A DNA stretch of 64,000 nt from Sodaliphilus pleomorphus (GCF_009676955.1 NZ_CP045696.1:2301001-2365000), one strand, 5' to 3'; counted from the first letter of the stretch, positions 14,914 to 23,915 are shown. The notes: generated by a model not told the origin, from the letters alone. Numbers and translations are program-made.

Positions 14914-17148
14914 TTATTTTTTGTTGCTTGCGGTAGCTGTGTGGGCTTGGATGAAGGCGGCGAGCTCGGTGCGGTATTTCTTGAGGAGCATGCGCGAGAG
15001 GGCGAGCACGTCGTGGGGGTAGTCCATGCCCTCGTCGTGCGGGGTGCCGGGTTCGCACCAGGCCAGCTGGAAGCGTTCCAAGCGCTGGTTGAAGCCTTTC
15101 TCGTCGAAGGGGCGGCCTGCACGTGCTGCCTGCATGGCCTCGTCGATGTAGGCCTGCCAGCAGGGCAGGTAGTAGTCGCGCACCAGTCCGCTCCAGCCGC
15201 GGCAGGCATAGCCGTTGAGGTCGCCGCCCCAGGTGGTGATGATGCGGCGGGCGTTCATCTCGTAGTAGTCGCTTGTGGCCTTGTCGGTGCCCATGGCGCG
15301 TGCCTGGCGCACCCAGGCATCGAGGGTGCAGTGGGGCTCTTGGGCGTTGAGGCAGTCGATGTCGCCCAGCAGGCTCAGCATCTCGTTGCCGTACTCGTGC
15401 ATGGCCACGGTGTCGCGGGCGGCAAGTGCCTTGTCGAAGAGGAGTTTCTCGTAGCCGAACAGGTCGCCCAGCAGCTGGCGGCCGGTCCACACCATGTCGA
15501 TGCGCATGGCATCGGTCACCACGCTGTCTTGGGCGGCCAGGGCTTGCCAGGCCTGGGTCAGCAGGGCGGGATCGTAGCGCATGGCCGAGCGGTGTCCCAG
15601 CTTGCCCAGCACGGGATTGGTGGTGGCGGCGGTGCCATATCTGGTGCCGGCCGGGAAGGTGAGCACGTGGTTGTAGAGCAGGTCCCAAGCCTTGCGGGCC
15701 TGTGGCGAGCGGTAGCCGGCATGGCGGTCGGCCACGTCGCTGGCCACCTGGGCGTCGCCTGCGGGGCTTGTCCATGCCTTGTCGAAGATGTACTCAAAGG
15801 GGAACTGCTGCACGTCGAGGCCTTCGAGAGTTGAGCCTATGCCCTTGAGGTTGCGTCCGCCCTCGCGCAGGGCTTGCTCCAGGCGCTCGCCTGCCTGCTT
15901 GACGTTGCCGTGCAGCACGGTGTTGCCGCCGAAGTTGCCCAGGTAGCACCATATGTAGGGCTGGCCGTAGAACTTGTCGTGCATGCGCCACACCTCGGTG
16001 CGCTCGGCAAAGTAGTCGAGCATGGTCATCTTGCCCTGGGGCACGCCGGTGAGCATGGCCCGGGTGCGCTCGGGGGTGAAGTCTTTGCGCTGGTAGTAGA
16101 GAAACCACCCCATTTGCAGCCATTGAGCCTTCTTGTCGACGGCCTTGAGCGACTCGTAGATGTGCCGCGACACCTGGTTGAGGTAGCCGGGCTCGAGGCT
16201 GGGCGGCGCCACCTCGTTGAAGAGGTCGACGCCATAGATGTGGTCGGTGCCGAAGAGGCGCGATTGCTCTTGCAGAAACATCTTCTGGATTTTGGCATAG
16301 AGCGGGTCCTCGCTGTTGAGGAAGTAGGTGCGGTACTGGTCGGCAAAGCCGTCCCACTGGCCCAGGTGCTTGATGTCGGCATTGGGATACAGTGTCTTGA
16401 GCTCGCGCGGCACGTGGCCTGCAAAGGCGGGAAGCACGGGGCGCATGCCCAGTGCGCGCTCACGTGCCAGTATGAGCTTTTGCAGGGCTGTCTGGCCCTC
16501 GAGCCACTGCTTGGGCAGGGGCCCGCACCAGCCGTCGATGTTCGACATGCGGTGCCAGGGCAGGTAGACGGGGCCGGTGAAGTAGCTGCGCACTTGCTCA
16601 TCGGTCATGCCCAGACGGGTCCACACGTTGTACCACACGCTTTCCTGGCCGGTGATGGCCAGCGGCATGTTGACACCGTTGAGGGCCATCCAGTCGATGA
16701 AGCGCTCCCAGTCTTTCCATTGCCAGAAGGGCATCGAGTAGCCGAAGGTGCAGTAGTTCAGAAAAAATCGCTGTGGCACGCGGGCTGTCGAGGTGTGGGC
16801 CACTGCAACGTCGGGCAGCGTGGCGGGCAGCTCGACGGGCACGTCGGCATACCACGACACGGTGGTGAGGCAGTATTTCTTGAGATAGTAGTTTAGGCCA
16901 ACGGCCATCGAGTTGGCATTGTTGCCGGTGATGACGACCTTGCCGTCTTTGCCCTCGATACCGAAGGCGTCGTTGTTGCCGTTGAGCAGCAACTGCCTGA
17001 ACACCACTTTGCCGGCCAGTCGCGGCGACAGGCGCCGGGCCAGTGCCTGGGCTTGCTGCACGTCGCCGCCGGCCTGTGCGGTCGGGGGTGTAATGATTGA
17101 AATCGCAAGGAGGAGAAGAAGAAGGTGGGCGAAGTTGATTTTTTTCAT
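14914..17148 (-). CDS. Alpha-N-acetylglucosaminidase (GH89, NAGLU-like)
   Basis: The 744-residue exported enzyme should release terminal alpha-linked N-acetylglucosamine, as from heparan sulfate or mucin O-glycans. The ATG at 17148 (MKKINFAHLLLLLLAISIIT) gives a signal peptide cleaved near TAQAG. An N-terminal domain (about 25-130) precedes the catalytic barrel, where NYCTFGYSMPFWQWKDWERF and MALNGVNMPLAITGQE are GH89 signatures. Glu312 in VDLFNEVAPPS matches the acid/base position, and the Glu of GSTLEGLD is the likely nucleophile. The start overlaps the glycerate kinase stop by ATGA. A T9SS-like tail lies out of frame just downstream. Confidence 0.93.
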   Translation of the reverse strand: MKKINFAHLLLLLLAISIITPPTAQAGGDVQQAQALARRLSPRLAGKVVFRQLLLNGNNDAFGIEGKDGKVVITGNNANSMAVGLNYYLKKYCLTTVSWYADVPVELPATLPDVAVAHTSTARVPQRFFLNYCTFGYSMPFWQWKDWERFIDWMALNGVNMPLAITGQESVWYNVWTRLGMTDEQVRSYFTGPVYLPWHRMSNIDGWCGPLPKQWLEGQTALQKLILARERALGMRPVLPAFAGHVPRELKTLYPNADIKHLGQWDGFADQYRTYFLNSEDPLYAKIQKMFLQEQSRLFGTDHIYGVDLFNEVAPPSLEPGYLNQVSRHIYESLKAVDKKAQWLQMGWFLYYQRKDFTPERTRAMLTGVPQGKMTMLDYFAERTEVWRMHDKFYGQPYIWCYLGNFGGNTVLHGNVKQAGERLEQALREGGRNLKGIGSTLEGLDVQQFPFEYIFDKAWTSPAGDAQVASDVADRHAGYRSPQARKAWDLLYNHVLTFPAGTRYGTAATTNPVLGKLGHRSAMRYDPALLTQAWQALAAQDSVVTDAMRIDMVWTGRQLLGDLFGYEKLLFDKALAARDTVAMHEYGNEMLSLLGDIDCLNAQEPHCTLDAWVRQARAMGTDKATSDYYEMNARRIITTWGGDLNGYACRGWSGLVRDYYLPCWQAYIDEAMQAARAGRPFDEKGFNQRLERFQLAWCEPGTPHDEGMDYPHDVLALSRMLLKKYRTELAAFIQAHTATASNKK

Positions 17149-18284
17149 ATCGTTAGTTTTAGTAGTTTCATGACTTGCGCTACCGTGCGCTCCACATTGC
17201 GCAGGCAGGTGTCGCGGTCGATGGCCTGTGCCAGTGTTGTGGGTCCGGCAACGATGGGCAGCACGGCGTCGAAGCCCAGTGTGTCGACATCGAAGCCCGT
17301 GTCGAGCGTGCCGCACAGGGCCACTACTGGCGTGCCTTGCCTGTGGCCGGCCTTGAGCACTGCGGCGGGAGTTTTCCCCATGGCCGTCTGGGCGTCGATG
17401 CGGCCCTCGCCCGTGATGATGAGGCTGGCACCTTTTATCTTCTCGTCAAATTTCAGGAAGTCGAGCACGGCTTGGGCTCCAGGCAGCATCTCGCAGTCGA
17501 GCCACGCCATCATGCCTGCCCCTGTCCCGCCTGCCGCCCCTGCTCCTGGCCGGCTTGCCGTGCCTGCTGGCATGAGCCGCGCCAGGTTGCGTGCACCGGC
17601 TTCGAGTAGCTCCACCTGCCGGGGGGTGGCACCCTTCTGCGGAGCAAAGGTGCAGGCGGCTCCCTCGGGACCGAGCAGTGGGTTGTCGACGTCGGCAAAG
17701 ATGGTGAAGCGCGTGTGCCTCACCTGGGCGGGCACCTTGCTGCTGTCGATGCTATCGATGCTCGCCAGCCCGGCTCCGCACGGTGCCACGCTGTGGCCTT
17801 GGGCATCGAGAAAGTCGAAGCCCAGCGCCGAGAGCAGTCCTGTGGCACAGTCGGTCGTGGCGCTGCCGCCCAAGCCCACCACGATGTGGCGGCACCCCTC
17901 CTGCATGATGGCGTGGGCGATCATCATGCCAGTGCCGCGTGTCGAGGCCTGCATCACGTTGCGTTGTGCTCGCGGCACCAGCGTGAGGCCGCTTGCCGCC
18001 GAGAGCTCCATCACAGCTGTGTGGCTTGTCTCGTCGACGATGTATTGCGCCTCGACCGGCGGCAGCCCGGGCAGCGGCGCGCACACCCTCACCGTTTGGG
18101 TGCGGGCTTGCGGCAGCGACGAGGCAATGGCCTCGACAGTGCCCTCGCCGCCGTCGGCCACAGGCAGCGCCGTCACATGTGCTCCAGGCACCGTCCGGGC
18201 TATGCCCTGCTGTGCAGCTTGGGCAATCTCGCGTGATGTGGCCGAGCCCTTGAACTTGTCGAATGCCAGTATGATCTTGCACAT
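17145..18284 (-). CDS. glxK: Glycerate 2-kinase (GlxK/GarK family)
   Basis: The 379-residue enzyme phosphorylates D-glycerate, feeding it into glycolysis. The N-terminus MCKIILAFDKFKGSATS and the segment LPVADGGEGTVEAI are diagnostic of the GlxK-type (type I) glycerate kinase. GLGGSATTDCATGLLSALGF and ITGEGRIDAQTAMGKTP are conserved active-site loops. There is no membrane segment or signal. It is translationally coupled by ATGA to the GH89 gene, an odd pairing of central metabolism with an exported glycosidase. I see no promoter box just upstream, so it may be read through from the lipoprotein gene at 18386-19294. Confidence 0.94.
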   Translation of the reverse strand: MCKIILAFDKFKGSATSREIAQAAQQGIARTVPGAHVTALPVADGGEGTVEAIASSLPQARTQTVRVCAPLPGLPPVEAQYIVDETSHTAVMELSAASGLTLVPRAQRNVMQASTRGTGMMIAHAIMQEGCRHIVVGLGGSATTDCATGLLSALGFDFLDAQGHSVAPCGAGLASIDSIDSSKVPAQVRHTRFTIFADVDNPLLGPEGAACTFAPQKGATPRQVELLEAGARNLARLMPAGTASRPGAGAAGGTGAGMMAWLDCEMLPGAQAVLDFLKFDEKIKGASLIITGEGRIDAQTAMGKTPAAVLKAGHRQGTPVVALCGTLDTGFDVDTLGFDAVLPIVAGPTTLAQAIDRDTCLRNVERTVAQVMKLLKLTI

Positions 18285-18315
18285 GGTTGTTGCGTGTAGC
18301 TTGATTGCATTGCAA

Positions 18316-18347
18316 CAACGGGGCGCGGCATGAAGCCTGCCCCGTTG
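18316..18347 (-). terminator. Possible hairpin after the coiled-coil lipoprotein gene
   Basis: A 9-bp stem CAACGGGGC/GCCCCGTTG has a 14-base loop. No T-run follows on the minus strand, so it may attenuate rather than end transcription into glxK. Confidence 0.4.
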
Positions 18348-18385
18348 CCGATGATAGTTGGGTTATGCTAAAGCGTTTTTTCGTT

Positions 18386-19294
18386 CTACTTGATTTTCAC
18401 CACCAGGTAGTTGGAGAGCTCCCAGAAACGGCTGGGGTTGGTGATTTTGAGCACCTTCTGGCCACCTTCGTCCTCAATCACATAGCTGCCGCTCGGGTGG
18501 CGCGACATGATTTCGGCCTTCTTGCTGTGCAGTGCAATGCGGTTGAGCGTGCGCTTGTCGGCCTTGGTGAAATAGGATTGCGTGAAGTCGCCTTCCATCA
18601 CCCTGGTCTTCTTCAAGAAACCTGTCTCGATGATTTTCTGGCGTTTGAGCTCTTTTTTGGACCCTACTACATAGTAGCACACGTTCATCTCGTTCACCAG
18701 GTTGTTGGCCCGCTGGGTCTCTTCTTGTGCCCTGGCCGAGGCGCTGTTGTAGGCCGAGGTCACGTGGGCGTTTTCGGTGTTGAGCGAGTCGACCTTGGTG
18801 TTCAAGTTCTTGATGGTCACGTGGGCGGCTTGCAACTGTGCCGTGAGGCTGTTGATGATCGACTCCTGGTGGTCGAGTTGCTGCTTGAGGCTGGCAATCT
18901 GCTTCTTCATGGCGTCGCTGTAGTTGGTCGATTGCTTCAACCGTTTTTCAAGCTGGGCCACGCGTTGCTTCTGCTCGACGATGCCTTGCTGTATGGCAAG
19001 GATGTTGTTGCGCAATTGGATTTTTTTGTCGGGCGAGTCGCTGTTGAGGTTCTCGACGCTCATTTGGTTTTGCATGTCGAGAATTTGGTTCATACCGTCG
19101 CTCACCTCCATCATGAGGGCTGCAAGCGTGTCTTTTTCGGCACGTATTGTTGCCAGCGAGTCGGTCAAGGCCAGGTTGTCGATAGAGTCTTGGTTGACTT
19201 TGGCGACCTCGGCCTTGTCCTTCTTGCACGACGACATAGAGGCTATGCCGGCCATCACCACAAGTGCGGCGACAAAATATAAAATCTTTCTCAT
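18386..19294 (-). CDS. Coiled-coil lipoprotein
   Basis: The 302-residue product has a lipoprotein signal with lipobox MSSC (Cys23). A long heptad-rich helical region at about 30-200 is predicted to be a coiled coil, for example IVEQKQRVAQLEKRLKQ and LKQQLDHQESIINSLTAQLQ. A compact C-terminal domain of about 100 residues begins near CYYVVGSKKELKRQKII. It resembles proteins annotated in Bacteroidota as Cbp1-family collagen-binding adhesins, but I hold that name only loosely. Its start overlaps the rsmI stop by ATGA, so it is coupled to rsmI. Confidence 0.8.
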   Translation of the reverse strand: MRKILYFVAALVVMAGIASMSSCKKDKAEVAKVNQDSIDNLALTDSLATIRAEKDTLAALMMEVSDGMNQILDMQNQMSVENLNSDSPDKKIQLRNNILAIQQGIVEQKQRVAQLEKRLKQSTNYSDAMKKQIASLKQQLDHQESIINSLTAQLQAAHVTIKNLNTKVDSLNTENAHVTSAYNSASARAQEETQRANNLVNEMNVCYYVVGSKKELKRQKIIETGFLKKTRVMEGDFTQSYFTKADKRTLNRIALHSKKAEIMSRHPSGSYVIEDEGGQKVLKITNPSRFWELSNYLVVKIK

Positions 19295-20037
19295 ATTGTT
19301 GAATTATTTATGTTGTTCTTGTTTTTAAACTTGGCGTACTTGTCGACTTTTACAGCCGCCTGGGGCTCGTGACCGGCCACCACCAGCACAATCTCGCCCC
19401 GTGGGGCGTTGGTCTCGTAGTACTGGGCCAGTTGCTCGAGCGTGCCGTTGCGGGTGCTGTTGTGCAGCTTTGAAATCTCACGGCTCACCGAGGCCTGGCG
19501 GTCGGGGCCGAAAGCCTCGGCCAGCTGCTTGAGGGTCTTGGCCAGGCGCAAGGGCGACTCGTAGAATATCATGGTGCGTTGCTCGCTGGCAAGGGCTGCA
19601 AGCCGCGTGGCGCGTCCTTTCTTGGGCGGCAGGAAGCCCTCGAAGGCAAAACGCTCGCAGGGCAGGCCCGAGTTGACCAGCGCCGGCACAAATGCCGTGG
19701 CTCCGGGCAGTGTCTCGACCTCGATGTCGTGACGGCGACACTCGCGCACCAGCAGGAAGCCCGGGTCGCTGATGCCCGGCGTGCCGGCATCGGTCACCAG
19801 TGCCATCACGGCGCCTGCCTGCAGCTCGTGCACGAGTCCGGGCAGGGTTTCGTGCTCGTTAAACTTGTGGTGGCTGCGCATGGGCGTGTTGATGCCGAAG
19901 TGCTTCATCAGCACTCCGCTTGTGCGGGTATCCTCGGCAAGAATCAACTGTGCCTCGCGCAATGTGTTGATTGCCCGAGGCGTCATGTCGTCGAGATTCC
20001 CCACGGGGGTAGGCACTATGTATAATTTCCCTGACAT
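19291..20037 (-). CDS. rsmI: 16S rRNA (cytidine1402-2'-O)-methyltransferase RsmI
   Basis: The 248-residue enzyme belongs to the tetrapyrrole-methylase fold family and 2'-O-methylates C1402 of 16S rRNA. Family motifs are complete: YIVPTPVGNLDDMTPRAI, LAEDTRTSGVLMKHFGI, LVTDAGTPGISDPGFLLV and the segment FEGFLPPKKGR. Its end overlaps the coiled-coil lipoprotein start (ATGA). It lies 79 bases downstream of the acidic protein gene, so one transcript may cover all three. A more divergent family member sits at 34467-35174. Confidence 0.96.
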   Translation of the reverse strand: MSGKLYIVPTPVGNLDDMTPRAINTLREAQLILAEDTRTSGVLMKHFGINTPMRSHHKFNEHETLPGLVHELQAGAVMALVTDAGTPGISDPGFLLVRECRRHDIEVETLPGATAFVPALVNSGLPCERFAFEGFLPPKKGRATRLAALASEQRTMIFYESPLRLAKTLKQLAEAFGPDRQASVSREISKLHNSTRNGTLEQLAQYYETNAPRGEIVLVVAGHEPQAAVKVDKYAKFKNKNNINNSTI

Positions 20038-20116
20038 TGCTGAGAGTGTGTGTGTGATATAATATGTGATGAGTGTGGCTCGAGCACAAGCGCTTGCATG
20101 CCCTTGTGGCGGCGGT

Positions 20117-20842
20117 CTACAAGAAGTGCTTCTTCACGATGCTCATGAAGTCTTGCACTTCTTCGTTGTCCTTGTCCCAACCCAGGTCGCCGTAGAAGTA
20201 GTCGGTAGCCTCGTCGTAGCTTTTCATCGACTGCACCATGTCGAGTGCATCGTTGAGGTCGAGTTCGCTGTTGCCGAAGAGCTCGCGCTTGAAGCGGTAA
20301 CGGTCGTTGAGCGAGAGGGCCTTGCGCATGTTCTTCGACAAGTTGCGCTGCAGTTGCTCGTCGAGGCGCACAGGGTTCTCCTCCTCATCCTCCTCCTCAT
20401 CGTCATCTATATCTATGTCGTTGTCGCTGTTCTCGCCGCCAGTCATGTCGATATTTGCAGGAGTGAAGGCGGGTGGCGTGGGCTCGTCGTCGTCGTTGTC
20501 GGCAACTGGGGCGGGATGCTGCTCGGCCACGGGCTCGGCGGGCATGTGCTGGGGCTCAACATAGGCTATGCCCGACCCGAAAATCTCGCCTGGCTCCTCG
20601 CCGTTGTCGTGCTGCCAAGTTTCGTCGGGGTCATAGTCGTTGCAGGGCAGGTCGTTGCCACTTGTGGCTTGGTCGGCCGCGCCTGGCGTGAGCTGCTGTG
20701 CTGCCGTGTCGATGGCCCGGGCTTTGTCCTTGATGAGGTCGACCACCTTTCCGGGGGTTGCCTCACCTTTCTTTTCGGCCAGGAGCAGCAAGCCCTCAAG
20801 CTCATAAACTCTCGACAATAATTGAGCATAAGAAGCATCCAT
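20117..20842 (-). CDS. Acidic conserved protein of unknown function
   Basis: The 241-residue cytosolic protein is built of two conserved ends joined by a disordered centre. The N-terminal 40 residues (SYAQLLSRVYELEGLLLLA) look helical. Residues about 60-165 are low complexity and contain the very acidic run DIDIDDDEEEDEEE. The C-terminal 75 residues (NLSKNMRKALSLNDRYRFKRELF ... FMSIVKKHFL) are helical and strongly patterned. The ATG at 20842 is preferred because it begins the helical domain; the upstream frame from 20884 overlaps the promoter box. The function is unknown; a scaffold or DNA-mimic role would be speculation. Confidence 0.8.
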   Translation of the reverse strand: MDASYAQLLSRVYELEGLLLLAEKKGEATPGKVVDLIKDKARAIDTAAQQLTPGAADQATSGNDLPCNDYDPDETWQHDNGEEPGEIFGSGIAYVEPQHMPAEPVAEQHPAPVADNDDDEPTPPAFTPANIDMTGGENSDNDIDIDDDEEEDEEENPVRLDEQLQRNLSKNMRKALSLNDRYRFKRELFGNSELDLNDALDMVQSMKSYDEATDYFYGDLGWDKDNEEVQDFMSIVKKHFL

Positions 20843-20881
20843 AGCGATAGTGTTTTGTCGTTTACATTTTAATGTGTAATG

Positions 20882-20889
20882 CAAACATA
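20882..20889 (-). promoter_or_regulatory. Promoter -7 box for the acidic protein-rsmI unit
   Basis: On the minus strand this reads TATGTTTG followed by C, about 40 bases before the start codon. The upstream -33 match is weak. Confidence 0.5.
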
Positions 20890-20966
20890 GATAAAATTAT
20901 CGACTTTACAGCTCAAAAAATAGGTATTTTTTGTGAATAAATGTATTTTTTCTTCGAGGCGCTTGT

Positions 20967-22388
20967 TCAGTGCATGTCGCCAAAGATGCCGATAAGCATG
21001 TTGTCGATCTTGTTTTTCAGTGCGGCGCGGCTGCAGTTCCAGTTGTTGATGAGCACGGCCCACGAGTAGCGAGGATTGCTGGCCGGGTAGTAGCCCACAT
21101 AGCATTGCACCTGGGTCATGCTGCCCGACTTGAGCACGATGCCAGTGCTCAACGAGGTGGCTGGCAGGAGCTTGCCTATGCGCTTGCCGGCTTTGGGCAT
21201 GAGCTGGTGCAGGCAGGTACCCTCGACAGGGTGGGTGGCCATGTAGTCGAGCATTTTCACAAAGAAGCGGGCCGAGTTTTTGTTGGCTCGGGCCAGGCCG
21301 CTGCCGTCGTACTGGAACTTGGCGCCAGTGTCGAGCCCGCTGGCTTGCCACAGGCTGTCGACCACCTCCACGCCCTGGCTGGCGGTGGGGCGGCGGCCGC
21401 TGTGCAGTGCTATGGCGCGCAGCAGGGCCTCGGTCCACATGTTGTCGCTGCGGTCGAGCAGCGAGCTCACGATGGAGGCGAGCTTGGGCGACTTGTGCAT
21501 GACGAGCAGGGTGGTGTCGCAGTGCTTCGTCTTGCCGGCGGCGCCAGGCTTGAGCTTGAACTTGATGCCTTGGTTGGAGAGGGCGCGCTGCAGGCTGTCG
21601 GTGAGCATGGCTGCCGGGGTGGGGCAGGCCACGAGAATGTCGTAGTCGCGTGCGGCTGCCTCGCCAGCCAGCACGACAGCCGGGTTGCCGGTGTCGAGAT
21701 ACAGGCTCAGCGCGTCGTTGCTGCCCCCGGGATCCAGGCGGTTGACGATGCCCACCCCGGGTGCCGGGGGCTCAAAGCGTGCTTGCGCGATTGTGCCGTT
21801 GCCTGTGCCAGTGAACTTGAGATGGGTGCGGTTGTCGCTGTAGTTGATGCCGTGCACGCCCATGCCATAGTCGGTGCTCAGGTCGCCGCAGTCCCACCAG
21901 CCGTTGTAGCCCGGAAAGGGGATGAGCGTGTCGACGGCCACGATTTGGCCGGTTACTTTCTTGATGCCCCGCTGTTGCAGGGCACTGGTGATTTCGCCCA
22001 CGATGTCGGGGGTGGCGGGGCAGTAGGCCGAGCCCAGCGTGGGGTCGCCGCTGCCCTTGATCACAATGTCGCCCTTAAACTTGTTGCCTTTGGTCTCGCC
22101 CACAAGATACACGGGTGTGTGAAAGGTGTAGCTGGGCGAGAGCAGCAAGAGGGCTGTGGCCGAGGTCACCGTCTTCATGGTCGATGCCGTGATGCATGCC
22201 AGGTTGATATTGTGGCTGGCCACGATGGTGTCGGCTGCAATATCGGCCACGGCGATGCTCATCGAGGCGTGCTCCAGGGCCGAGTCGCTGGCCAGGGCGT
22301 CGATAGCTTGCTGTGCGCCCGGCGTGGTGATGGCCCACGAGGCGATGGCGGTGAGCACTGCTGCAATAGTAGTTGCAATTTTCTTCAT
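20967..22388 (-). CDS. dacB: D-alanyl-D-alanine carboxypeptidase/endopeptidase (PBP4 type)
   Basis: The 473-residue periplasmic enzyme trims or hydrolyses peptidoglycan peptides. The start at 22388 gives a signal peptide MKKIATTIAAVLTAIASWA. The three penicillin-binding motifs are present: Ser69-Thr-Met-Lys72 (SxxK), SDN in LLDRSDNMWTEAL, and KSG in VLKSGSMTQVQCYVGYY. The long insertion between motifs one and two is typical of class C PBP4. It is the last gene of a unit that begins at 23408 with the HERIH protein and the HD protein. Confidence 0.95.
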   Translation of the reverse strand: MKKIATTIAAVLTAIASWAITTPGAQQAIDALASDSALEHASMSIAVADIAADTIVASHNINLACITASTMKTVTSATALLLLSPSYTFHTPVYLVGETKGNKFKGDIVIKGSGDPTLGSAYCPATPDIVGEITSALQQRGIKKVTGQIVAVDTLIPFPGYNGWWDCGDLSTDYGMGVHGINYSDNRTHLKFTGTGNGTIAQARFEPPAPGVGIVNRLDPGGSNDALSLYLDTGNPAVVLAGEAAARDYDILVACPTPAAMLTDSLQRALSNQGIKFKLKPGAAGKTKHCDTTLLVMHKSPKLASIVSSLLDRSDNMWTEALLRAIALHSGRRPTASQGVEVVDSLWQASGLDTGAKFQYDGSGLARANKNSARFFVKMLDYMATHPVEGTCLHQLMPKAGKRIGKLLPATSLSTGIVLKSGSMTQVQCYVGYYPASNPRYSWAVLINNWNCSRAALKNKIDNMLIGIFGDMH

Positions 22389-22437
22389 CAGTCTCCTGTG
22401 TGTGAATGTTGCCTCGCACGATGCCGGCGGGCTATGG

Positions 22438-23067
22438 TTACAATTCCTCTTGCTCGTTGGTGCCCCACTCCAGCAGGTTGGCGGCAATGCCGTCGGCCAG
22501 GTTCACGAGCGAGCACAAGGGGTACTTGTTGCGGGCGGTATTGATGTTGTTGCGGGCCTCTGGGTTCTGAAAGGCGAGGTCCCAGGCGGTCATGTGCCAG
22601 CGTATGGCCAGCATCTCGTCGTCGTGAATGTCGAAGCCGCTGCGCAACACCACAATGGCGCTTTTCTCGCCGTGGCCCATGGGGAAATTGCTGTAGTCCA
22701 CGTCATAGCCCTTCACGTCTTTCCAGTTGCCAAACTGGTCTTTGCGGCGTTTCACCACTTTCTGGTACACGTCGGCCTTGCACACGTCGTGCAGCAATGT
22801 GGCCACAATCACGCTGTCCTCGAGCAGCAGGCCCTTGAGCTCGGGCTTCATCGCTATCATCTTCTCGCGCAAGAAGAGGCCTGCCTTGCAGGTGTTGAGC
22901 GAGTGCACTACCAGGCCGCCGTCGCTGTCGAGATGGAAGCGGGTGCTTGCCGGGGCGTCGTAGAAGCCCAGGTTCTCAAGGTCCTCGATCAAGTAGTCGG
23001 TGCCCTCGCGGTTCACTTGGCGCAGCAGGGCGTTGAATTCTTCTTTGTTGGCTTGGATATCAATCAT
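22438..23067 (-). CDS. HD-domain phosphohydrolase
   Basis: The 209-residue cytosolic protein carries the HD metal site. A first His lies in GGLVVHSLNTC, the His-Asp doublet in VATLLHDVCKADVY, and further ligands probably in IRWHMTAWDL and LVNLADGIAANLL. HD proteins hydrolyse phosphate esters of nucleotides or similar compounds; the substrate is not readable. It starts 2 bases after the HERIH-motif gene and is followed 49 bases later by PBP4, so the three genes form an operon. Confidence 0.88.
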   Translation of the reverse strand: MIDIQANKEEFNALLRQVNREGTDYLIEDLENLGFYDAPASTRFHLDSDGGLVVHSLNTCKAGLFLREKMIAMKPELKGLLLEDSVIVATLLHDVCKADVYQKVVKRRKDQFGNWKDVKGYDVDYSNFPMGHGEKSAIVVLRSGFDIHDDEMLAIRWHMTAWDLAFQNPEARNNINTARNKYPLCSLVNLADGIAANLLEWGTNEQEEL

Positions 23068-23069
23068 GA

Positions 23070-23408
23070 CTATTTTTGTTTGTTGTTTTTTTTACACAAG
23101 TAGCCCCGCCAGGCGTAGTGCCGCCTGTGCTTGAGGTAGTCGAGCTCGCCCTGGTGGGCATAGGCTTCCCGCTCAAACGACACGCTGGCATAGGCATTGC
23201 CCCACATCGTGAGCCGCACCGCCCACTCCACGAGATAGAGCAGGTAGAAGGGCAGATAGCCCAGCTCTCGCATCTGCGCCGTGTGTATGCGCTCGTGGTT
23301 GAGCAGCTTGCGCGTGAGCCGCACCCCGGGGTGCACCACCAGCACGCCCAGCAGGTTGATGGCGTTGTAACCAGGAAACGGGATGTAGCGGTTGCGTAGT
23401 ACTATCAT
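23070..23408 (-). CDS. Small membrane protein with HERIH metallopeptidase-like motif
   Basis: The 112-residue protein contains NHERIHTAQMRELG, an HExxH-like zinc motif written HERIH, near residues 38-50. A hydrophobic helix YLPFYLLYLVEWAVRLTMW follows, then an FEREAY segment whose acidic residues could provide a third ligand. This resembles a minimal membrane-associated metalloprotease seen in Bacteroidota, but the catalytic Glu position and ligands need testing. It is the first gene of the unit with the HD protein and PBP4, from a promoter at 23454-23461. Confidence 0.8.
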   Translation of the reverse strand: MIVLRNRYIPFPGYNAINLLGVLVVHPGVRLTRKLLNHERIHTAQMRELGYLPFYLLYLVEWAVRLTMWGNAYASVSFEREAYAHQGELDYLKHRRHYAWRGYLCKKNNKQK

Positions 23409-23453
23409 TAGGTTTCGGCTGCCGACCCGCTATGTGCGCGGGGCTAACGGTTG

Positions 23454-23461
23454 CAAAGGTA
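23454..23461 (-). promoter_or_regulatory. Promoter -7 box for HERIH-HD-dacB
   Basis: On the minus strand this reads TACCTTTG followed by C, about 46 bases before the start codon. It diverges from a plus-strand box at 23519-23526. Confidence 0.6.
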
Positions 23462-23518
23462 GTGAAATATTTTTATTTTTCTCGCCTGCGGCAGCCCTTA
23501 GGTTTCGTGCAATTGTAG

Positions 23519-23526
23519 TACCTTTG
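23519..23526 (+). promoter_or_regulatory. Promoter -7 box for the 79-residue membrane protein
   Basis: TACCTTTG, about 28 bases before the ATG at 23555, supports the reality of the short downstream gene. Confidence 0.5.
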
Positions 23527-23554
23527 TTGTCGGCCCCCAGGGTGTAAAATTTCA

Positions 23555-23794
23555 ATGCACATGATCGATCAAGAGCAAATCAACAAGAAAGTGCAGGGCA
23601 AGAGGCTGCGCAACAGGTGGAGCTTTACCATATTTGTGCTGCTGGTGCTTGCCTGTTTCATCATCCACCACTACCAGGGCAGGCACGCAGCCCCAAGCGC
23701 GGCTGGCAAAGTGCGGCAAGAGCAACCTGTGGCAACGGGCAACACGCTGCCAGGCACTACCGCTCCGGCTACTGCCAACAGGCCTGCGCGATGA
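23555..23794 (+). CDS. Small single-span membrane protein
   Basis: The 79-residue product has a basic cytosolic start (residues 1-22), one transmembrane helix (FTIFVLLVLACFIIHHY, about 24-40) and a short Ala/Pro/Thr-rich outer tail. Starts at 23555 or 23561 are both possible. The positive-inside charge, the upstream promoter box and the isolation from other frames support a real gene. The size resembles septum-initiator or lipoprotein-like accessory proteins, but no motif is seen. Confidence 0.55.
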   Translation: MHMIDQEQINKKVQGKRLRNRWSFTIFVLLVLACFIIHHYQGRHAAPSAAGKVRQEQPVATGNTLPGTTAPATANRPAR

Positions 23795-23915
23795 TGACGG
23801 CCCACCAAAAAAAAGAAAAAAACAGGTAGCCGGTGCAACCTTTTGCTGCACTGGCTGCGTCTAATGCATGAAAACGTGATTTCAGAACAACAACTGTAAA
23901 AAATACATTCTCAAC

